From Pedobacter sp. BAL39 (GTDB lineage: Bacteria; Bacteroidota; Bacteroidia; Sphingobacteriales; Sphingobacteriaceae): a stretch of 64,000 nucleotides of DNA. The stretch lies in NCBI RefSeq assembly GCF_000170795.1, contig NZ_ABCM01000003.1, forward strand, positions 310,001-374,000, read 5' to 3'. A program made the translations under genes and the position numbers. Shown piece by piece: positions 1-8,949 of the stretch. Numbering within the stretch: position 1 is the first letter of the stretch; every line of letters starts with the position of its first letter. Below the pieces are notes generated by a model that was given only the letters and a program-made list of their open reading frames with translations, made no database searches and was not told the DNA's origin.

Positions 1-1
1 C

Positions 2-166
2 GTATGGCTCATCTATGCTTTTGCGGAAATTGCTTCGATTGGATTTGTATTTTACTATTACAAGATGTTTGCTTTTAATCATGATCCACGGAAAAGTATT
101 CTTTCCTGGATTTTCACTTTTTTGATCGTTATACTTAACGTTCCGGTTATTTTGATCTTCATCTGA
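2..166 (+). CDS. C-terminal end of a membrane protein (partial)
   Basis: An open frame enters from the left edge and stops at TGA 164-166, giving 54 residues. The piece has two hydrophobic stretches, one ending in F-Y-Y-Y-K and one ending in L-I-F-I at the C terminus, with a short basic loop (N-H-D-P-R-K) between them. This is the look of the last two transmembrane segments of a polytopic membrane protein. The family cannot be named from this fragment. Confidence 0.55.
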   Translation, partial: VWLIYAFAEIASIGFVFYYYKMFAFNHDPRKSILSWIFTFLIVILNVPVILIFI

Positions 167-282
167 GGCATTTTGATAATATGGAATTAACTACGCTAGT
201 TATTTTAGTCACGGCGCTTACAGCTGGATGTCAGTCCCGGACCTAAAGAGAAGCTCAAGAATCATAAATTTGCCTCTGCAAT

Positions 283-741
283 ATGAAAATAAACGATAAA
301 TATAACGGAATTGTCCTGGCAGTCCTGGTGCTTTTGATCATTGTTATAGTTTTGGTGGTGCGAAGCGTGAAGACGAACTATTACACCATAATCATTGATG
401 CGCAGCTAAGAGAAAAAGACGACAACCATTTTAAAGATTGTTATTTGAAATTGAATGGAAATAACTACCTCATAACGGATTATTACAGATATAAGAATGA
501 CCACTTGATTGAATACAAATCAGCAACGTCATCTGGGTTTGCTGTTTTTAATCTCATTGACAGCAACTCTTCCTACAACGGAAGTCGCGATCGTTATAAA
601 AAACTTTGGTATAAGCAAAAGAGCGATAGCTTCGCATTGGACAACGAAAAATATAAAATAGATTATGTCCACAAGGATACCGTAGTTTCCAACATAGATC
701 GTACTGCTATAAAAGTAGTGATACAAAAGTTTGTTGACTAG
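283..741 (+). CDS. Small single-pass membrane protein, unknown
   Basis: 152 residues. Residues 9-27 form one strong hydrophobic helix after a short charged start (M-K-I-N-D-K), so the protein is probably anchored in the inner membrane with a soluble C-terminal domain of about 120 residues rich in Tyr, Asp and Lys. I recognise no family or catalytic motif. A TAAATTTG sequence at 265-272 matches the Bacteroidota -7 box TAnnTTTG and lies 10 bases before the ATG, supporting this start and a very short leader. The next gene is on the opposite strand, so it appears monocistronic. Confidence 0.6.
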   Translation: MKINDKYNGIVLAVLVLLIIVIVLVVRSVKTNYYTIIIDAQLREKDDNHFKDCYLKLNGNNYLITDYYRYKNDHLIEYKSATSSGFAVFNLIDSNSSYNGSRDRYKKLWYKQKSDSFALDNEKYKIDYVHKDTVVSNIDRTAIKVVIQKFVD

Positions 742-872
742 GGAACAGCTTAGTAAGAATAACCTATACGCCTCTTCCCAGGATCTTGGGAGGCTAAACT
801 GCGGGATTGATCTGTTGTAGATGTCGGGTCCATGCTGATAATGGTTTGACTGTCAAAAAGAAGTATTGGGTT

Positions 873-2093
873 TTAGTTCTGTGAAGCGTAATCAAGTACG
901 TCAGCTTGTTGCTCAACACCAGACTGTCTGGGAAGGCTGAACCAAAATTCAGCTCCGTTGCCTTCATCACTGATTACGCCGAGATACCCACGGTGTTTTT
1001 TGACAATTTCCTTGGCGACATATAGGCCTAGGCCCATTCCTGGAAGTGCCTTCGATACCGATTGTGCTGTCCGCGTAAAGCGGTCGAAAATTTCGGATTG
1101 CTGAGCTTTAGGAATTCCCGGGCCTTGGTCTTTTACCCTTACCTGAACATAATCATCCTCTACCAAAATGGTAATGCTGATTTCTGTTTTTTCTGGTGTA
1201 AACTTTAGGGCATTGTCTATAAGAATTGTAAATACTTGTGCCAAGCGTCTTTGATCTCCATGAATCCAGAGCTCGTTCGGGAAGTTTGTGGTGATGAAAT
1301 GTAGGCGGTTGGCGCGTTGCTTTTCGGTTATAACCCCTGAAAGGCAGCTGATAAGATCAAAGTTTTCTTTGTTAATGTGGAGTGCATTTTTGCTGATTTG
1401 TGTGGCATCCAAAATATTTTCGATAATTGTGGTCAGGTTTGTTGATTGGCCTTCGATGCGATCAATGATGTTAAGATCTTCCTGACGTTCTTGATTTTGG
1501 TGTTTCTTTTTAAGTATTTGTGTGAATCCTTTTATGGATGTTACTGGTGTTTTGAGTTCGTGCGATGCAAGATGTAAGAACTCGTTCAAGGGAACCTCAA
1601 GTTGCCCGGCGTTGGGTTCGGCGGAACGGTATTGCTGCAGCAGCTTTTCGCTCTGTGCGAGCTTATGCCGGATGCGTTCAACTGACAGAAATAGCCCGGA
1701 AATGACAAGGCCTTCAGCAAAAAATATACCTATGGCTATGATGAAAAATTCAGGTGTGGTTTCGTATTCCGGCAGTATGAAGATGAGAGACAAAACGGCT
1801 GCACTTAGTGTTGCTATGATTGCCGAAAAGCTTCCTCCATATATTGCACCCAGAAAGATAATGACAAAGTAAAGCAGGAATGGCGTTCGATAGCTGACCT
1901 CAAAAATTGGATGTAAGGTTAGCCAGGTGACAGAAGCAGCCATCATGATTGGAACCGCAATCTGGTAGAAGATTCTCTTTTTATCTTGATTGAGCACACT
2001 TTCCCGTTGGAATGCTAACAGTTGTTTATACATATGATACTTAATATCAAACCGACATGGTTGTTGATTACTCCCTTTCGTAAATTTCAACAT
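873..2093 (-). CDS. Membrane sensor histidine kinase, DUF4118 (KdpD-like) type
   Basis: 406 residues. Several hydrophobic segments between about residues 42 and 138 form a DUF4118-like membrane region as in KdpD. A short coiled stretch follows (139-160), then the HisKA domain with the H box S-H-E-L-K-T-P-V (His178), and an HATPase domain with N box D-N-A-L-K-F-T-P (293-300), G1 D-Q-G-P-G-I-P, F box I-F-D-R-F and G2 G-M-G-L-G-L-Y. All kinase motifs are intact. No response regulator is adjacent, so its partner must be elsewhere. An alternative ATG at 2033 would remove 20 polar residues; the choice between the two is uncertain. Confidence 0.9.
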   Translation of the reverse strand: MLKFTKGSNQQPCRFDIKYHMYKQLLAFQRESVLNQDKKRIFYQIAVPIMMAASVTWLTLHPIFEVSYRTPFLLYFVIIFLGAIYGGSFSAIIATLSAAVLSLIFILPEYETTPEFFIIAIGIFFAEGLVISGLFLSVERIRHKLAQSEKLLQQYRSAEPNAGQLEVPLNEFLHLASHELKTPVTSIKGFTQILKKKHQNQERQEDLNIIDRIEGQSTNLTTIIENILDATQISKNALHINKENFDLISCLSGVITEKQRANRLHFITTNFPNELWIHGDQRRLAQVFTILIDNALKFTPEKTEISITILVEDDYVQVRVKDQGPGIPKAQQSEIFDRFTRTAQSVSKALPGMGLGLYVAKEIVKKHRGYLGVISDEGNGAEFWFSLPRQSGVEQQADVLDYASQN

Positions 2094-2252
2094 TTATTTC
2101 TGTATCTCAGCATGGCTTTCTTATTTTCTCCCGAAAATCAGATTCTGTACCTATCCCAATCCAAAGGATTTGTTGGGGATGGTTTACAAAGGATCTTTCT
2201 TTAACAATATCAATTCGCCAGATTTGTTGAATTGGTAGATAAAGTTTCTCCA

Positions 2253-2945
2253 TCAATTCTCCAGATGTCCACACCCTGCATCCTTAGGTTCTTTAACTCT
2301 GTTAAATTTTTTATTTCCAGGGTTATAAATGAAAACATCATATGAATGGTTTAAGCTACCACTATCGGCTGTTTCGAATGCAATATCATCGATGCCATCA
2401 AAATTGAAATCCTTAATTTCTACCCGTCTGGCCTGACCCTTATCCACATGGTTTAAAAGGTATTTCAAGTTGCTCCCATTGGGATAGGTTAGGGTTAAAT
2501 TATCATCATAAAAGGCATTGTAATGAATTCTTACATTGTTTAAGAAAACCATACTCTTCCCGTCATAAAATTCTTCATCCTGAATCAGTTTAAATGTAAA
2601 TTTCTTTGAATCTTTAAATCGGATGTAGTAGATGTCATCCACATTCCTTGGCCACTCGGTAATCCCATATTCACCAGTAGCCTTACCCTTATACATTTCG
2701 GTATACTTATAAGTGTAAAAATCTGGCTGACCGCTTTCTCTTTCAGAGCTATCTATGTCTAGCGTCTTTAATTTTAGTGCAATGGGCTCTTTCTGCCCTT
2801 TGTACCAGACAAAAGCACCTTTTTTATGTTGAAATCCAAAAGTGAATTCGATAGGTTTTGCAGTGCCAACCGATCTGAATTTCATCTGTGCAAAGGTTAA
2901 CAAGGGCATTAAAAATGCAATACTTGCAAATGTTTTAAACTTCAT
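2253..2945 (-). CDS. Secreted protein with an FG-GAP/VCBS-like calcium loop
   Basis: The frame is open to 3071, but the ATG at 2945 begins a clean signal peptide (M-K-F-K then a hydrophobic core ending L-L-T-F-A-Q), so 230 residues is the better model. Near residue 179 the motif D-F-N-F-D-G-I-D-D-I-A-F resembles the acidic loops of FG-GAP/VCBS repeats and of XAC2610-type secreted proteins, which bind calcium. The C terminus holds a lone Cys. Function is not known. It is divergent from the ABC permease at 3182, and two tandem palindromes lie in the shared upstream region, so the two genes may be co-regulated. Confidence 0.65.
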   Translation of the reverse strand: MKFKTFASIAFLMPLLTFAQMKFRSVGTAKPIEFTFGFQHKKGAFVWYKGQKEPIALKLKTLDIDSSERESGQPDFYTYKYTEMYKGKATGEYGITEWPRNVDDIYYIRFKDSKKFTFKLIQDEEFYDGKSMVFLNNVRIHYNAFYDDNLTLTYPNGSNLKYLLNHVDKGQARRVEIKDFNFDGIDDIAFETADSGSLNHSYDVFIYNPGNKKFNRVKEPKDAGCGHLEN

Positions 2946-3054
2946 ATTATTTAGTAGGGACAATTTCAAAAATATGATTTCTATCTGAGTACTGCATAGT
3001 TTGTAGAAATAAGGCATTGGAATTATTATCAAACGGAGCTTTACAAAATGTATT

Positions 3055-3093
3055 TGTTCATATGTGAACATTAAGGCTGTTCAATAATGAACA
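3055..3093. promoter_or_regulatory. Two tandem palindromes, TGTTCA-N4-TGAACA
   Basis: TGTTCA-TATG-TGAACA lies at 3055-3070 and TGTTCA-ATAA-TGAACA at 3078-3093. The arms are identical and perfectly inverted; only the four central bases differ. The centres are 23 bp apart, about two helical turns. They sit between the divergent genes at 2945 and 3182. This is the form of a dimeric repressor operator with two cooperative sites. No regulator gene is adjacent. Confidence 0.6.
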
Positions 3094-3181
3094 TGTTATC
3101 AAAAAAAATGTAGTTTAACCGTAAATTGAAGGCTTTTTTTACTGGCATCAGCTTTGGGTATTGCATTTAAAGCAGATAATT

Positions 3182-5557
3182 ATGTTACAGCACCATTTTT
3201 TATTGTTCTACCGCAACTTCAAAAAATATAAAAGTTCATTTTTCATAAATTTAATCGGTCTGTCGGCAGGACTATCTTGTTCGATCCTAATTTACTTGTG
3301 GGTAATTGATGAAACCCGTATGGATCAATTTCATGAAAAAGGTGCGCAGCTGTACCAGGTTTTGGAAAACAACAAGACAGCAGCCGCTATCAACACCACT
3401 GATGGAACATCAGCTCCATTGGCAGCAGCGCTGAAAGAAGAATTCCCGGAAGTAGAAGATGCTGTAATGTCCTCTCCAACCTATTGGCTTGCGGAGTCAA
3501 AGATTTCCATTAAAGGCAACAATAACGTCAAAGCAAGAGGTAAGTTTGCCGGGCCTGATTTCTTAAAAATATTTTCCTATCCTGTAGTCAGTGGTGATGT
3601 GAATTCGATGCTTTCAGGCCTGAATAAGATTGTCATTTCTGAGGGGCTGGCTATTAAACTTTTCAAAACCAACGACGTATTAGGCAAAGCGATTACATGG
3701 AGAAATGGAGATATGGAGCAGGAAAATCATGCACTGATTTCAGGAGTATTCAAAGATACGCCTTCTGCCTCATCTGATCAGTTTGATTTCTTAGTGACAC
3801 AAGAGATGTTTCTACAAACAGCGCCAAATTATCTGAAATGGGGGAATGTTGGCCCCAATACCTTTCTTGTGTTAAAGAAAGGAACGGATGTCACTGCATT
3901 CAATAAGAAGATCAGAGATTTCATGTTGACAAAAGGACAACATTTCAGAACTTTATTCATCCGGCCTTTTGCAGATGGTTATCTATTTAACAGTTATGAA
4001 AACGGTAAGTTAACAGGCGGACGGATTGAGTATGTAAGGCTCTTTACTTTGATTGCAGTGTTTATTCTGGTCATCGCCTGTATAAATTTCATGAATCTCT
4101 CAACTGCAAAAGCATCCAGAAGAATGAAAGAAGTAGGCATCAAAAAGGTAATGGGAGCCCGAAGGAAATCGTTAATGATGCAGTTCATGGCTGAATCCAT
4201 GATGCTTACCTTTTTGTCATTGTCGATCGCCTTAATTTCTGTGGAAATGTTACTTCCAGGGTTCAGTAACATTGTTGGTAAAGAGCTGACCCTGGATTTT
4301 AACTGGACATTTATATTGTGTTTAGTCGGAATTACTGTTTTTACAGCCCTCATTTCTGGCAGTTATCCTGCGATTTACCTTTCCGGATTTAACCCCTCTG
4401 ATGCCCTAAAAGGAAAGTTAAGTCCGACAGCAGCAACGCTTTTTACCCGCAAAGGATTGGTCGTTTTTCAGTTTACATTGTCTGTGGTCCTGATCGTAGC
4501 CGTTTTAGTGATTTATAAACAGGTAGATTATGTACAGTCTAAAAATCTGGGATTTAAGAAAGACAATGTCCTCTATTTTGAAACTGATGGTAGATTAAAG
4601 ACCGCTGTTGACCAGGCCTTAACTATGATCAAACAGATTCCAGGTGTAATGAGTGCCTCGAGCATAGACAGGGGCTTTTTAGGCGACCTAAGCTTTACTT
4701 TTGGTGACTTTTCCTGGGAAGGAAGGGATCCAAAAGAAGTGATCAAATTTCAACGGGCACAGGTAAATGTGGGTTTGTTGGAGACCCTCGGAATTGAAAT
4801 GGCGGCTGGAAGAAGCTTCTCTACTAAATTCGGTTCTGATACTTCTAAAATGATCATTAATGAAGCGGGAATCAGGGCTATGCGTTTAGTCAATCCCATA
4901 GGAAAGGTGTTTACTTTATGGGGTAAAGACTACCAGATCATAGGAGTGGTTAAAGACTTTCATTTTGAGTCTCTTCATCAGGTTGTCCAGCCGATGTTTT
5001 TTAAATTCAACCCGGAGCAGACCAATAGAATTATGTTGAAGATTAGTGAAGGTAAGGAGAAATCGACGATAGCTGCCCTTCAACGTTTTTATGAGAATTT
5101 TAATCCTGGTTATACATTGGATTACAAGTTTTTAGATCAGGATTACCAAGCTCAATATGTTGCTGAAAATAGGGTGGGCCTGCTTTCAAGATATTTCGCT
5201 GTACTCGCTATCCTGATTTCGTGCTTAGGGTTATTTGGCCTTGCTGCGTTTACTGCGGAGCGAAAATTAAAGGAAATTGGCATTAGAAAGGTATTGGGCG
5301 CAAGTGAATTAAACATCATCTACTCACTATCTAAAGACTTTACTGTTCCTGTAGTGCTGGCCATTGTGATCGCTTTACCTATAAGTTACGTGCTGACAAA
5401 ATATTGGCTTAATTCTTTCGCTTATAGAATTGAACTGCAGTTGTGGTATTTTGTTTTAGCGGGTTGCCTGGCATTGTTCATCTCCTGGTTAACAGTAAGT
5501 ATGCAAGCGATAAAAGCGGCCAAAACCAATCCGATAAAATGCTTAAGACAGGAGTAG
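3182..5557 (+). CDS. ABC transporter permease, MacB/FtsX type
   Basis: 791 residues from the ATG at 3182 (another in-frame ATG lies at 3161). The layout is typical of Bacteroidota two-module FtsX permeases: an N-terminal helix after F-Y-R-N-F-K-K-Y-K, a large extracytoplasmic MacB-like domain, three helices with the cytoplasmic motif M-K-E-V-G-I-K-K-V-M-G-A, a second periplasmic domain, then three helices with L-K-E-I-G-I-R-K-V-L-G-A near the C terminus. These two repeated loops contact the ATPase subunit. Such proteins act in lipid, peptide or drug export rather than uptake. No ATP-binding gene is adjacent, so the partner is encoded elsewhere. Confidence 0.88.
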   Translation: MLQHHFLLFYRNFKKYKSSFFINLIGLSAGLSCSILIYLWVIDETRMDQFHEKGAQLYQVLENNKTAAAINTTDGTSAPLAAALKEEFPEVEDAVMSSPTYWLAESKISIKGNNNVKARGKFAGPDFLKIFSYPVVSGDVNSMLSGLNKIVISEGLAIKLFKTNDVLGKAITWRNGDMEQENHALISGVFKDTPSASSDQFDFLVTQEMFLQTAPNYLKWGNVGPNTFLVLKKGTDVTAFNKKIRDFMLTKGQHFRTLFIRPFADGYLFNSYENGKLTGGRIEYVRLFTLIAVFILVIACINFMNLSTAKASRRMKEVGIKKVMGARRKSLMMQFMAESMMLTFLSLSIALISVEMLLPGFSNIVGKELTLDFNWTFILCLVGITVFTALISGSYPAIYLSGFNPSDALKGKLSPTAATLFTRKGLVVFQFTLSVVLIVAVLVIYKQVDYVQSKNLGFKKDNVLYFETDGRLKTAVDQALTMIKQIPGVMSASSIDRGFLGDLSFTFGDFSWEGRDPKEVIKFQRAQVNVGLLETLGIEMAAGRSFSTKFGSDTSKMIINEAGIRAMRLVNPIGKVFTLWGKDYQIIGVVKDFHFESLHQVVQPMFFKFNPEQTNRIMLKISEGKEKSTIAALQRFYENFNPGYTLDYKFLDQDYQAQYVAENRVGLLSRYFAVLAILISCLGLFGLAAFTAERKLKEIGIRKVLGASELNIIYSLSKDFTVPVVLAIVIALPISYVLTKYWLNSFAYRIELQLWYFVLAGCLALFISWLTVSMQAIKAAKTNPIKCLRQE

Positions 5558-5592
5558 CCTTCTATAATCCAATAAATTCACTGGCATAACAA

Positions 5593-6639
5593 ATGACCTT
5601 TATTTTAATGTTTACATCTATAAAAAATTATCTGCTTGTCGGGTTCCTAACTTCTACATTTTTATTTTCATGTTCTTTGAGAAACAAACCAATTCTTTCC
5701 AAACGGTTGTCGTTAACAGATAGCTTGACCACGGTGTCTGATAGTGTTGTCGTTGAGGGGATAACGATTCATAATCTATTTAAAAGCCAGATCTTAGCTC
5801 ATCGTCAGGTTGGAAAATATGATAGCTTAATGATTTTAAACAATGTTTACATCAAACACAAGCAATTATGGGATAACTGTTATGGGATGATATTCGGAGC
5901 CAATAACGCTTCCAAGTTTAACACTTCAACTGGAATGATTGCATGGAATAAAACGCTGTATCCAGAAAACAAAACGCTCTTTGACAAAAAGGCCAGAGAA
6001 CTGTTGGCCATGAATTTAGATTCCATCCTAACTGTAAACTTGAGGAAGTTCAATAAAATGGTTAGCTATAAACCTAAAGCTGTTATTAGTATACTGTTTA
6101 CACCAATCCAGGGTATTGGTTTTGGTGGGTGTAATGCCGAGCAATTTGCACTTGAATTGAACTACGAAAATAATGACCTCGATTACACGGTAAATAAGGG
6201 AATACCACATGAACTCAACCATTTGGCTTATGAACCAAATAGAATGAAAGATCCCAACCACGATACAGCATTGGCACAAACTATTGATGAGGGCTTTGCC
6301 TGTTATTTTACATGGGTATTTTTTGATGGGAATATCCCACAACATGAAGCGGTTGAGAATATGTCTGAAGTAGAGTGGAAGTGGTATCTTGCCCATGAAA
6401 AGGAAATATTTCAAAAGGTCAAGAGGTATTTTGACGAGACAGGTGAGAATCCTTTATTGAGCAACAATAAGTTCAAATTATTCCCTGACGCCCCTAAAAC
6501 TCTGTTTTATTGGCTAGGATTTCGAATAATTGAAGCCTATGTTAAAAGTCATGGCGCGAATTCCTGGAAAGACATATATAATTTATCAAGCGAAGAAGTC
6601 TTTAAACGTAGCGGATACGGAAATCAATTCGGAGGGTAA
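5593..6639 (+). CDS. Lipoprotein, putative zinc metallopeptidase (DUF2268/GldB-like)
   Basis: 348 residues. A signal sequence leads to F-L-F-S-C (Cys27), a lipobox; the ATG at 5608 (Met6) would give the more usual short signal peptide. Residues 206-210 read H-E-L-N-H, an HExxH zinc motif, and D-E-G-F-A (Glu233) about 25 residues later fits the third zinc ligand of gluzincins. This pattern is seen in DUF2268 predicted proteases and GldB-related lipoproteins. The protein is expected on the periplasmic side of a membrane. The substrate is unknown. It follows the ABC permease by 35 bases and may be co-transcribed. Confidence 0.72.
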   Translation: MTFILMFTSIKNYLLVGFLTSTFLFSCSLRNKPILSKRLSLTDSLTTVSDSVVVEGITIHNLFKSQILAHRQVGKYDSLMILNNVYIKHKQLWDNCYGMIFGANNASKFNTSTGMIAWNKTLYPENKTLFDKKARELLAMNLDSILTVNLRKFNKMVSYKPKAVISILFTPIQGIGFGGCNAEQFALELNYENNDLDYTVNKGIPHELNHLAYEPNRMKDPNHDTALAQTIDEGFACYFTWVFFDGNIPQHEAVENMSEVEWKWYLAHEKEIFQKVKRYFDETGENPLLSNNKFKLFPDAPKTLFYWLGFRIIEAYVKSHGANSWKDIYNLSSEEVFKRSGYGNQFGG

Positions 6640-6790
6640 TCGGTCGATCGCGTTTTCTTGGGTACCCACATTCAGTATTCATTATTTTGTCATCCTGTTG
6701 ATCTAAAATCTGGAGCTTCATTTATCTGGCAACCGAATTTGTTGTAGTAATTTGCTGAAAACCTAATTGTCCGCTTGTTGTTGTCAAGCT

Positions 6791-7000
6791 ATGGAATCAT
6801 TTGAAATACAGTTATTAGAAGATCGATTTAGAATTGAACCACTTGAAAACGGACTATATCGTATCATGGAAGGTGAAAATAAAGTGGGCGTGATATTCCC
6901 TGAGCCTGATGGCGACCAGGTGAAGTGGACTACGCAGGATGAATTAGATAACCGTTTTGTTCAACAGGTGGGTGAGCTGATCACCGAGCACAATATGTAA
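6791..7000 (+). CDS. Small acidic cytoplasmic protein, unknown
   Basis: 69 residues from the ATG at 6791; an in-frame TTG at 6767 would add an unlikely S-A-C-C-C leader. The protein is acidic, with no signal peptide or membrane helix, and has the pattern of a small beta-rich fold (F-E-I-Q-L-L, F-R-I-E-P-L, Y-R-I-M-E-G, V-G-V-I-F-P-E) followed by a C-terminal helix. Codon use looks like a real gene. I do not recognise the family. Confidence 0.55.
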   Translation: MESFEIQLLEDRFRIEPLENGLYRIMEGENKVGVIFPEPDGDQVKWTTQDELDNRFVQQVGELITEHNM

Positions 7001-7059
7001 TAGAATCTGAACAGGAAGAGAGACTGTGGTTGATTTTTGATTTACGAAAAGTTCAATAG

Positions 7060-7194
7060 TTGTCACTTAACTACCTGCAAGATGTGAATGCCGGAGGTTG
7101 GGCGGACTATAAGGAGAGCAACCGTTACGAGCCGGAAGCGGGTTTAAGGTTTTTTTATGTAAAAACAAACTGTCTGTTTATAGTTAGCGTGTAG
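7060..7194 (+). other. Open coding-like fragment in the 7001-7409 gap
   Basis: The 400-base stretch before the PAP2 operon has no full gene. A frame with no start codon (7060-7194, 44 codons) reads like protein (Y-L-Q-D-V-N-A-G-G-W-A-D-Y-K-E) and could be the tail of a decayed gene, though I cannot name the family. Downstream, TAGCTTTG at 7235-7242 matches a TAnnTTTG -7 box and could serve the operon starting at 7312. Confidence 0.25.
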
Positions 7195-7311
7195 ATCGTC
7201 CAAATGAGGTAACATCAGGAGGGGAGTATATATTTAGCTTTGACCATACACTCCAAAAATTCAGAATTTCTACCAAATTCAGTTATAGGTTTGCATATAT
7301 ATCAATTGAAT

Positions 7312-7410
7312 ATGCTGAACCAATTCTACAGGACCTATAGCGTGCTGTTTTCCTCTGTCGTTATTTTTATAGTAACATTATTCTTTATCAGATTAAGCTT
7401 GTTCAAATAA
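7312..7410 (+). CDS. Putative 32-residue membrane micro-protein, coupled to PAP2
   Basis: An ATG at 7312 opens a 32-codon frame ending in TAA 7408-7410. That TAA overlaps the ATG of the next gene by one base (TAATG), the classic sign of translational coupling. The peptide has a polar start (M-L-N-Q-F-Y-R-T-Y), one hydrophobic helix of about 19 residues and a basic end (R-L-S-L-F-K), so it should sit in the inner membrane. It could be a regulatory peptide, a leader that tunes PAP2 translation, or chance; codon evidence is weak at this length. Confidence 0.4.
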   Translation: MLNQFYRTYSVLFSSVVIFIVTLFFIRLSLFK

Positions 7411-8156
7411 TGAAGTTGATAAGATCCTGCGTGCTTATCGTACTGTTGTATTTGAACTTTAGTTGTCCGGTGCAGGCACAGTTACAGGATACAACTAATC
7501 AAAGACAAAAAATCAGTTCTTTTATTCTTCCTGCAGCCTTCATAGGCTATGGGCTGCTTTCTCTTGGTGAAAAAAACCTGTTCAGTGAACTGGACAGGAC
7601 TACGAGGGACGAACTCCAGGAAGACCATCCGCTTTTTGCCGCACATGCTGATGATTACCTTCAATTTGCTCCGGCCGCGGCGGTATATGGATTGCATATT
7701 GCTGGTATTAAGGGGAGGCACGATTTAGCAGATGCAACTGGACTATATTTTTTGTCTGAGGCTATTATGGCTGGAACTGTGCGTGGTCTGAAATCCTGGA
7801 CACACCGTTTGAGGCCCAATGGCTCTGCGTTTAATTCCTTTCCTTCAGGTCATACTGCCAATGCATTTGCCTCAGCCGAGTTCCTGAATCAGGAATATAA
7901 AAGCACTCATCCTTGGATTGGCTACGCGGGATATACTGTAGCAACGGCCACAGGGATCTTAAGGATGTATAACAATAAGCACTGGCTAAGTGATGTCGTT
8001 GCCGGCGCAGGTTTTGGAATATTATCTACTAAAATATCGTATCTTATTTACCCGAAATTAAAGCGTCTGGTTCTCGGTAGGGCTGGTTCAAATTATAACT
8101 TAATGCCCACTTATCAGCAAAATACGTTTGGCGTAATGTTCAGTGGCAGATTTTAA
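7410..8156 (+). CDS. PAP2-family phosphatase (first of two)
   Basis: 248 residues with a signal-like N terminus ending near V-Q-A-Q. The three-part acid phosphatase signature is complete: K-S-W-T-H-R-L-R-P (Lys128, Arg133), P-S-G-H (145-148) and R-M-Y-N-N-K-H-W-L-S-D (Arg185, His191, Asp195). PAP2 enzymes of this type remove phosphate from lipids on the outer side of the inner membrane: undecaprenyl pyrophosphate, phosphatidic acid, or lipid A as in LpxE/LpxF. It heads a tight operon with a second PAP2 gene 9 bases on and a two-component pair. Envelope lipid dephosphorylation under two-component control is the likely role; the substrate is not shown by sequence. Confidence 0.88.
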   Translation: MKLIRSCVLIVLLYLNFSCPVQAQLQDTTNQRQKISSFILPAAFIGYGLLSLGEKNLFSELDRTTRDELQEDHPLFAAHADDYLQFAPAAAVYGLHIAGIKGRHDLADATGLYFLSEAIMAGTVRGLKSWTHRLRPNGSAFNSFPSGHTANAFASAEFLNQEYKSTHPWIGYAGYTVATATGILRMYNNKHWLSDVVAGAGFGILSTKISYLIYPKLKRLVLGRAGSNYNLMPTYQQNTFGVMFSGRF

Positions 8157-8165
8157 TAAATACCT

Positions 8166-8945
8166 ATGATGAAAAGTACATTGATCTTTTTTGTTTTTGT
8201 TGCAGTTTTCTCAAATTCAATTGCACAGGTTACTACGCAGGAAAAAGATAGTCTTCTACGGCAGGATACGACTCGTAGGGAAATAAAATACAAACCTAAA
8301 GCAAGTGCCTATATTGTTCCTGGCGTGTTCATTAGTTACGGATTGATCTCACTGACTGGTGATAATGTGATCAGGAGGCTGGATTATACCACCAATGCTG
8401 AACTTCAGGAAGACCATCCCAGCTTTGCGTTTAAGATGGATAACTATTTGCGTTATGCACCGGCTGTGGCTGTTTATGGCCTGGATTTGGTTGGGGTAAA
8501 AGCTAAACATAGTGTTGTAGACAGAAGTATCATGCTTCTTTCTTCCTACGCCATGGTGACAGTAAGTGTTGGTTCCTTAAAAGGCCTGTCTAATCGTTTG
8601 CGCCCGAATGGTGCAAATGCACACTCTTTCCCTTCAGGACATACATCGTTGGCATTCATGACAGCTGAATTTCTGCATCAGGAGTATAAAGACCGTTCGG
8701 TTTGGTATAGCATAGGGGGCTATGCCATTGCTACTGGAACCGGAATATTGAGGTTGTACAATAATGCCCATTGGGTAAGCGATGTAGTTGCGGGCGCAGG
8801 CTTTGGAATTTTATCCACAAAGCTCACGTATCTGGCTTATCCGTATATTAAACGGAAATTGTTTAAAGGCAAACCGGTAGATATGTTGATAAGCCCCAAC
8901 TATCAACATGGAAAGCTGGGTTTTAACCTGATCAAAAGATTGTAG
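8166..8945 (+). CDS. PAP2-family phosphatase (second of two)
   Basis: 259 residues, clearly a tandem duplicate of its neighbour (shared Q-E-D-H-P, Y-A-P-A-V-A-V-Y-G, D-V-V-A-G-A-G-F-G). It starts with a signal peptide cleaved after S-I-A-Q. The catalytic motifs are all kept: Lys139 with R-L-R-P (144-147), P-S-G-H (156-159), Arg196 and H-W-V-S-D (His202). The two copies differ mainly in the N-terminal and C-terminal segments, which suggests different lipid substrates rather than redundancy. Only 4 bases separate it from the response regulator. Confidence 0.88.
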   Translation: MMKSTLIFFVFVAVFSNSIAQVTTQEKDSLLRQDTTRREIKYKPKASAYIVPGVFISYGLISLTGDNVIRRLDYTTNAELQEDHPSFAFKMDNYLRYAPAVAVYGLDLVGVKAKHSVVDRSIMLLSSYAMVTVSVGSLKGLSNRLRPNGANAHSFPSGHTSLAFMTAEFLHQEYKDRSVWYSIGGYAIATGTGILRLYNNAHWVSDVVAGAGFGILSTKLTYLAYPYIKRKLFKGKPVDMLISPNYQHGKLGFNLIKRL

Positions 8946-8949
8946 AAAG

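Noticed and set aside
181..246. A 21-residue frame (M-E-L-T-T-L-V-I-L-V-T-A-L-T-A-G-C) that looks like a tiny lipoprotein
   Set aside because: The lipobox is imperfect, the mature part would be five residues, and there is no start signal or conservation evidence.
742..872. CTTCCCA/TGGGAGG hairpin after the first small gene as a terminator
   Set aside because: Seven base pairs with a wobble and no T-run.
873..2093. Plus-strand frames opposite the sensor kinase (for example 1522-1872)
   Set aside because: They mirror the kinase codons, have no family signal and disappear once the kinase is accepted. The same holds for frames opposite the AKR, TlpA and SusC genes.
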